In this document: positions 57,046 to 64,000 of the stretch, in pieces
Layout of the letters: every line of letters starts with the position of its first letter
Position numbering within the stretch: the stretch's first letter is position 1
Origin: Endomychus coccineus
Taxonomy: Eukaryota > Arthropoda > Insecta > Coleoptera > Endomychidae
Assembly (NCBI GenBank): GCA_958510875.1
Contig: OY294068.1
Location: forward strand, 180,079,411 to 180,143,410
Direction of reading: 5' to 3'
Length of the DNA: 64,000 nt
Notes under the pieces: generated by a model
The model's database searches: none
The model's input: only the letters and a program-made list of their open reading frames with translations
Told to the model about the DNA's origin: nothing
Program-made: the position numbers and the translations under genes

Positions 57046-58215
57046 CTGAAAACAAATAATAAATGTGAACGTGCATTATTCGAACAACGGCTCCTAAACA
57101 ATACAACTTAACAGAACTAAAGCCAAACAAGCTTGGTGAATGTACGTGGCGAATATGGTTTAGACAGTTAAATACATTTCGCTTGAAGGGTGGTTTCGCC
57201 GTTAATAAAATAGTGTTTCAACAAGGATGAACTTATAATGCGGAATACGAAAATCTCTGCATAATATAGTGTCCTTCAAAATGTTGGCATCATATTATGG
57301 AAAAAACTTTTAATAATTTATTTTGAAATTCTACCTAGACGTTAGGATTTGAATTTGAAAAGATGTAATGTGGCCTACTCAGACTTTTTTAGACCTTGTA
57401 GTATACATTGTCATAACTGCAATAAGTAATTTATTATTCAAATATTCTTTCAGATTTTATTATTGTATTTTATTTGTTCTTTTCAAGATTTCAATCCTTT
57501 CAATAAATTTGTATAAACATTTTGGGAAGCTAGCATAATCAGTTGTGGAATTATATTGGTTATTCCTGCTGATTAAGTTATTTGTCCATCGAACTTGTGG
57601 CCAAGGTATTGCTCGTATTGTTGTCTATATTACAGGGTTTGAACTATAGACATCTTCATCATTTTTTCCGTGCCGTGTTATAGAGGGAAATTCCTAGCAA
57701 GCTCGTTCAAGTTCAAAGGAAGGTAACATTATTTTTGTTGGAATAACCAAATTTTCATATTCAATTGTTTTTGATATCTAAACTAAAATTGTTTCTATCC
57801 ACAATCTAATTTCCAAATTAGAACCTTTGGTTCAAAAATTACATTCTTTTCTAAATTAACAATTTCAATTTCAGTAATGAATTTATCAAGAATTATAGTT
57901 TGTTTCACATTCAGTTTTACAGTATAGAACTTTTTTACATACAAAGATTGTTATTATTCAAACTAATTTTGTTCAAATTATAATTCCTTCGAGGAATAAA
58001 ACCAAATTGTTGAGTTGAAACTTTTTTTCATTTCTCTGAAATTCATGATTGAGGATTCTATTTTATCTTTTTTATGCTAAAACAGATGGCGCTCAGGGTA
58101 ATCCATTCAATCAAGAATCTAAGGACACGTTTCACTACGAGCCCTAAGTGATGAAAGGTCACGTTGAAACCTAACAGTGGTAACACGCTACCGAATCGTA
58201 CAGTACAGAAAAAAT
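57046..58215. other. turtle intron, nothing recognised
   Basis: AT-rich intron. No exon of the first FN3 or of the Ig domains of turtle is visible here. Confidence 0.35.
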
Positions 58216-58220
58216 CACGA

Positions 58221-58861
58221 TTTGAATGAGCATAATAAAATAAATAATTCATCCAAAACTATTAAAATTTTAACCAAATTTTATTGAATACGTAGAGAAC
58301 AAGAAAGGCAAAAGCCATGAATGGCGAGATCAAATTTTTGATTCTTTGAAGTTACAGAAAAAAGCAACTATTCAACTGTCATCAGAATGATGGATAATAA
58401 TTATAATTATTGAACAACTTGGATAATCTCACCAAAGTAAATCGTCACCTCAATGCCGAACTATCCTGTTACATTTCAAACCAAAATTGTTTTTTAAGTC
58501 TATATATAAAAAGGTGTTGGAGAACTAGACTAAGCATTATCAATTTGAATGAGCATAATAAAATAAATAATTCATCCAAAACTATTAAAAATTTTAACCA
58601 AATTTTGTTGAATACGTAGAGAACAAGAAAGGTAAAAGCCATGAATGACGAGATCAAATTTTTGATTCTATTAAAGTTACAGAAAAAAGCAACTATCCAA
58701 CTGTCATCAGCATGTTGGATGATTATAATTATTGAACAACTTGGACAATTTCACCAAAGTAAATCGTCACCTCAATGCCGAACTATCCTGTTACATTTCA
58801 TACCAAAATTGTTTTTTTAGTTTATATAAAAAGGTGATGAAGAACTAGACTAAGCACTGAC
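58221..58861. repeat. Tandem duplication, two units of about 320 bp
   Basis: The run TTTGAATGAGCATAATAAAA begins at 58221 and again at 58544. The following 320 bases repeat with roughly nine in ten identity, through AAGCAACTATYCAACTGTCA and CGAACTATCCTGTTACATTT. Each unit ends AGAACTAGACTAAGCA. The unit is unrecognised. Confidence 0.85.
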
Positions 58862-59062
58862 ATTGAGGTTAGTTTATGCAGCCACAAATGTTTGAATACC
58901 CTAACATTCAGGCACTACTCAAACTGATTCAAGTTCACTTAAGATTGTTTGCAGATGTGATCTTTGACATAGGATAGTGATACGAGATATGGGACTTAGC
59001 CTTAAAATACGTTTCGGGCCTTCAAAAATATTATTTCAATGTTAGAATTATTTATTAAAGTA

Positions 59063-60000
59063 CCCGGATATCAAAAATCATCTTGGCTAAGGGTGGTTGT
59101 GGAATCTAAAACGTGTGTCTTACTTTACGTTTGAAATAATTATGTCACTGTCACACTGACATCATCAATAACCTACAAATTCCATACCTATTTATTTCAG
59201 TTGTAAAACAATAATGAACTACAAATTATGAAATAATTATGTGAACTTTGAACCTTTGCAGAGGTCGTGATAGCCACAATCCGGGTCAAAAACTGTTTTG
59301 AAATAGTTAATTTTCCGTAAATCGAATGACGTTCACGTGAGAAGCCCGTAGCACGCGAGTTAGAAAAGTGCAAACTGGTTGTACCTAATATGGCTTTACG
59401 AAGACTTTTCGCGTGCCGTTTTCGCTCCATGTAGTTAGATTTAGTATCGGACCGTGCCCGACGGCCCTTCATTTTTCGATAAATGTCCATTAAATAGGAA
59501 AATTTAATTAATACAGTTTGAGCTATTCTCAGATCTCAGCTACGCGCGTCTAACGTGCGACGTACCAAAGGGAATTTTCTCGCGACTAAAATATACACGA
59601 AGCGGGTAATAGCTAGCGGCCCATAGCCAAAAACACTTTATTACAAATGGCGCCGGTCGCACGGGGCAAGAAACGGCCCCAAATTAACAAGACCGAGGTA
59701 AAATGTATACACTCCTCGAGGCATATGTCAAAATGATTTCGTTCGTAGCTAATAACGTCTGGCGTTCATACAATTATGTTTTAGATAATTCGAACCTTCT
59801 AATTTCGATAGGCCACGTGAAAATCCCGGAGTCCAAAGCGCTAAAGACTTCTGAGTATTACAATATTCGTATGAAATTGCGAAATTTCGCACTTTTAGAA
59901 ACTTCAAATTAATTATGACATAATTATTTCAAACGTAAAGTAAGACACACGTTTTAGATTCCACAACCACCCTTGACCAAAATAATTTTTGATATCTCGG
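59063..60000. mobile_element. TA-flanked inverted-repeat element
   Basis: The left end CCCGGATATCAAAAATCATC and the right end (inverse CCGAGATATCAAAAATTATT) share about 85 bp of inverted repeat, including CACAACCACCCTT and CGTAAAGTAAGACACACG. They are flanked by TA at 59061-59062 and 60001-60002. The interior (59250-59850) matches the two halves of the element at 53253-55340 although the ends differ. It carries no transposase. Confidence 0.8.
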
Positions 60001-60002
60001 TA

Positions 60003-62109
60003 GATACTATTAAAATAGAACTGTCATTTTGATTCTAGATCTGTGAACTTATTGTATCATAATAATCTATGTCCAATATTGTGGAAATAAGTTCCTGGAT
60101 ATCTACAAGCCTGGATTATGTCTATGTCGTCTATTTTTTTAATATGATATATGCATACACATGCGTTGAGTAAAACAATTTAAGTACATGAATATCTCAA
60201 GTTCAAAGAAAATCAACGATTTTCTAAAAATGTATCATAAAAACCTGTAATATTTTAGGTTTTGTCAGTAAAGCTAGTTCTCCATTAGGGTGAAATAATA
60301 TGACATTTGAGTATCCACACATTCATTCAGAACATCTAGTTTTGAAATGAAAATACGATGGCAGCATCGTCAGTATATTTGCTATGTATCACAAATTGCG
60401 TGTAGACAAAGTTAATGAAAAATTCGAAGCTATAAGGAAAAGTATTTGAAAAGAGTTACAAAAACGAGAAAGCCTCGCCGTAAGAAATAAACATATATTC
60501 ATGAAGCTTATTGGTAATGGAAAAACCGTTGTGCGGTCTGACATTGATTAATTCGCAGAGGTTCTTAAGTTCACTTTTTGGCGCCCTAACACAGTTTTTT
60601 TATACGAAGACTTCCGGTTATTCTTCGTTTCTGCATTCCGACGAAACAGATCGATTTTATACCACAGAGGGAGCTCTACAACATGTTAAAGCGAATAGAA
60701 AGATATAGTTCCGTTCTGTACCGCCCCACCTTGGAATAACAATAGTTCTTCAGACTTGTTCTATTAATTAATTCCAGATAATAATGGATCGATTCCCCTA
60801 TTTTAATTTAATTCGGTACATTGTACATTTCAGAGCTAAGGGAGGTTGCGAATTACTTTCTTTTTAGGAATTCATAAATAATAGTATATTATGCAATAAG
60901 CACAAAATGGCTTATTTTGCAAGATTGAGAAAGTATGAGTGCAAAATAGCGATTTTGTGCAATTAATCAGCTATTTGATTTTTCAATTTAAAAAAAAAAT
61001 TTCACCAGGCAGGGGGCGATGGGATGGGAGTGATTTTTTAACGGACCTGTCGTCAGTACCATAACTAGCGAGAACTAGACGATGCATTCGATTGATTTAT
61101 TTTATTTGAAACCTTTGTGGAAACTGGAATACTTCTTGAACTTTAATAGAACATTTTTTGTTGATGAAAAACTGGTAATATAAGGACCGCGAATTAACGA
61201 TACTTTATTTTCGAATAATCAGATAATTTCTAGGATTCTTGTAAGAAAGATTCATCATATCATCATTGTCATCCGGTAGTTCAGCATGTCGATGTTTCAC
61301 TTGAACGAATGAAAACTTAGGAGTGCATACAAATATACCAGAAGGAAACAATAAGAAAAACGCATTCTTGAAAAGTTTCGTTCAATAGAGACCAGACACC
61401 TTAGTGGAAATTGAACGGTTCCATCCAATATTTCAGGATATTGTTTCAAGCTGTAACTGTTGTCTGCATCTGCTATCATCATTAAAGAATCATTCTGTTT
61501 GAGCTCCTGATTCCGACTGCAATGGTACACGTTATTCCGGGAACCGTTCTCTACGAAATACCACAATGTTAAAAATTGGAGTAATAACTTTTAGGTGACG
61601 TTTGTGGAAACAACGTTGATATTCCGGGAATAGAAGCCGGTTATGCATCAAATTATCCACATCGTATGCAGAACATGCAAGCTGCAATTGCCAACGAAAA
61701 TATAAACAGATAAATCAAGTTTATGCATGCGAAACCATGACCCAAATTTATAACGGCGTAAGATCAATGAGAAAAGCACGCGATCCAATAACCTATAGGT
61801 ATTTTGCTATCTGAATGATCTAGTGGGAGTTATATGTGATTCATTTGTGTATGAATATCAGTGAATATTTGCATGTTATCGATGTGAAATAACTGTTTGA
61901 ATAATTTGAGCTAACGATTATAATTTATCATAAAAGACGTTTTTTTGGCGTTTTAGAACTTCTGATCTGAGCTCTGACACTAGTTATCATATGTCAAAGT
62001 TGTTAGGTTATTTTCCTATGGGTGTACTTCTTTCCACCAATTTCTTGGTTGAAGGTTGTACTAGTACGATGCCCAGTGGCCCGCTTTAGAATTAGCGTCA
62101 CTCTGGGGC
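60003..62109. other. turtle intron, nothing recognised apart from one palindrome
   Basis: Intronic DNA. A 21-base imperfect inverted pair (GCACAAAATGGCTTATTTTGC / GCAAAATAGCGATTTTGTGC) lies at about 60900-60960. A plus-strand stretch at 61593-61710 is open with exon-like edges (GDVCGNNVDIPGIEAGY) but resembles no family I know. Confidence 0.35.
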
Positions 62110-62941
62110 CGAATCGATCCAACAGCTCTGCATAATATACACCGGTGATCGTTTTGCCCTTTTCAAGGTAATCGATATGGGCGATATCTGGTGGATCCCA
62201 AAAAACTGTGGCGATGACTTTGTTGGCCGACAAACCCACTGGTCTTTTTAGGCTTCGATTCGCCAGGATCAGTCCACTGTTTGGGCTGTTCTTTGGTCTC
62301 TGGTGTGTTGTGATAGATCCATGTTCAGTCCACAGTTACGAAACAGCGCAAATGGCCTTCTTATCGCGCTTGAACATCGCCAAACACTCCTTTGAAGTTG
62401 TCACAAAGTCGCGCTTGTTATCAACAGAGAGCAAATGCGGCACCCATCTGGCAGATAACTTTCTCATATTCAAAAATTCATGCAAAATGTTCCGTACGAT
62501 GCCCATAGCCTCAGCAATCTCTTGCACTTCAACTCGCCAATCGGCCAATATCATACCATGGATTTTATCGACGACTTCTGGCGTTGTAACCTTAATTGGA
62601 CGACCAGAACGTTCGGCATCCTTTGTGGTCATACTAACAAAATAAAAATCAGTAAGCCACTTATGAATCGTTCCAATCGATGATGAGGACTCCCCAGAAC
62701 GTTTAACAGGCGATGCTTTGGTTTACGTAATGTTTTTTCCAGGCAAGAAATAGTGTATCATCAAGAAGCCAAATTCACTTTTTTCGATGTTTACACAAAA
62801 ATCTTCAAGGTTGCTTGCTTTCAATGGGTGCCAAAACAGAACTGAATGACGTATCATCAGTACATCACAAATTTCACATGGGCTTTTCGATTGTGGCGCC
62901 ATCTGTTTTATTTTTCAGGAACTTTTCACATTGCCTTCGTA
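62110..62941 (-). mobile_element. mariner fragment with partial transposase
   Basis: The minus strand starts at the terminus near 62941 (CGAAGGCAATGTGAAAAGTT) and encodes MTTKDAERSGRPIKVTTPEV, VDKIHGMILADWRVEVQEIA, NILHEFLNMRKLSARWVPHL and LSVDNKRDFV, then VIATVFWD and ELLDRF before losing homology. It is truncated in the catalytic half. It is the best-preserved N-terminal half of the mariner family in the window. Confidence 0.85.
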
Positions 62942-64000
62942 TTTATTATTTTATAGAACAAAATAGTTGCAGGTATTTCTATCCTTGAGATAAGTACCTA
63001 ATATAAGTTTGTCGAGTCCTAGTAATATATTTCATCACTTCCCTTATAATTATTATGATAAATAATTAATATAGCTATCCTAGAAGTGGCCTCTACGTCC
63101 AAAAATCCAAGGAGATGTTTGACTGTTACCAGTTCGCCCCTGCCCATATTTATTTAATTTATATTTAGATATATTTCTCAGTTACATTCCATCAATTTAC
63201 TGTGTTTATTCCTTTCATACCATTGGTAATCTTAGTGAAGTTTTTCTCAGCTTCAAATCTATGATTTTCTCACTTCAAATGTCAGATTCTTCGACTGATG
63301 TTAAATCACAAACAATTTATTTATGAACGAAGGAAAATATTATAAATATTCATGAAGTAAAACTCACATCTCACAAAATATGTAAACGGAGTTGCTAAGA
63401 GCAAAAAAGAATTGACCATCATGGCGATTATCTTTCAGCAGGTCACAAATAGTTCAAAAGACCCCAATAACCAACAGATTTGTCAAACTGTATTAAAGAA
63501 GTCGTGAATATTTATTGAAATTACCATAACTTATGCAGAAGGGAGCAGGATAATGAACAAGAATGTAACAAGAAAATAGGGAATCGGAGGAATTATTGCT
63601 TGGTGATGCTTGAAAGATTATTACTTCGACATCTCACGGAATTATCTCATCCAATATCAAGGATGAAATAATTTCATTCCAGCAGCAAAATAATGCTGCA
63701 TAAAATATTGTATCTTTTTTTGTGGAAATAATCCGTCTCAATTTGTTGATTAGCAACGCTCAATCTCTATCGCGATAAGTAGATTTGTACATTGTATATG
63801 ATGGTGATTTTGAGAATTGTGAAAGATTTATATCTGGAAAAACGTGGAGACATTGCATGATCAGTGGGTTATTCGTAAGCTCTTGGAATAATATCTTCCT
63901 GACTTTGAGCTATTTAGAAAATGAAATTGTTGTTTCTATCAATTTTGACGTTATCATCAGTAGGTTAATTTTGTTCTCAGACATTTAATATTTTAAATAT
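62942..64000. other. turtle intron to window edge, nothing recognised
   Basis: AT-rich DNA with short open frames of no recognisable family. Confidence 0.35.

Overview
The window is AT-rich insect nuclear DNA, and a beetle is plausible. The evidence is spliced exons of two insect immunoglobulin-superfamily neuronal adhesion genes, GT-AG introns, and a dense load of insect-type transposons. No bacterial operon, CRISPR array, tRNA or rRNA gene was seen. The species cannot be fixed from the sequence alone.

Two related genes lie head-to-tail on the minus strand. The upstream gene is turtle (tutl). Only its 3' part is here: a 27-aa linker exon (56965-57045), a fibronectin III exon (48978-49163), the end of that FN3 domain plus the transmembrane helix (48282-48509), a juxtamembrane exon (48140-48218), and a long Ser/Pro-rich cytoplasmic exon ending in a stop (29219-30509). 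The phases of all five exons join cleanly. The second gene is borderless (bdl). It starts about 12 kb further on, with a signal-peptide exon at 17120-17308. It continues through 7976-8204, 3152-3433, 2367-2776, 1149-1500 and about 765-1070 (four Ig domains and two FN3 domains), then runs off the left edge before its transmembrane segment. In Drosophila, Turtle and Borderless are interacting paralogues in glial extension, axon ensheathment and photoreceptor axon tiling.

Almost everything else is mobile or repetitive DNA in introns and in the tutl-bdl gap. bdl introns hold Penelope-like (PLE) fragments with a hammerhead ribozyme, Jockey-type LINE fragments, and an 884-bp tandem duplication that copied part of a bdl exon. 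They also hold an orphan ABCG-transporter exon and an apparently intact 2,365-bp DD41D mariner-group transposon, inserted exactly at the YVDD site of a PLE reverse transcriptase. The tutl-bdl gap (17.3-29.2 kb) carries a 26-copy, indel-free 81-bp array, a foldback element and old transposase and RNase H fossils. The 17.6-kb last tutl intron holds foldback elements, a hAT nested in a PLE, a deleted Tc1-like element and LINE pieces. The next introns hold a second PLE hammerhead copy, a 93-bp satellite with higher-order structure, and a triple nest (LINE in an 8-bp-TSD element in a mariner). To the right of 57 kb lie a TA-flanked element and a mariner fragment.

The host genes are conventional. 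The unusual content is in how the repeats intersect them: sense-strand ribozymes in introns, long intronic inverted repeats, exon duplication, and two codon-multiple tandem arrays.
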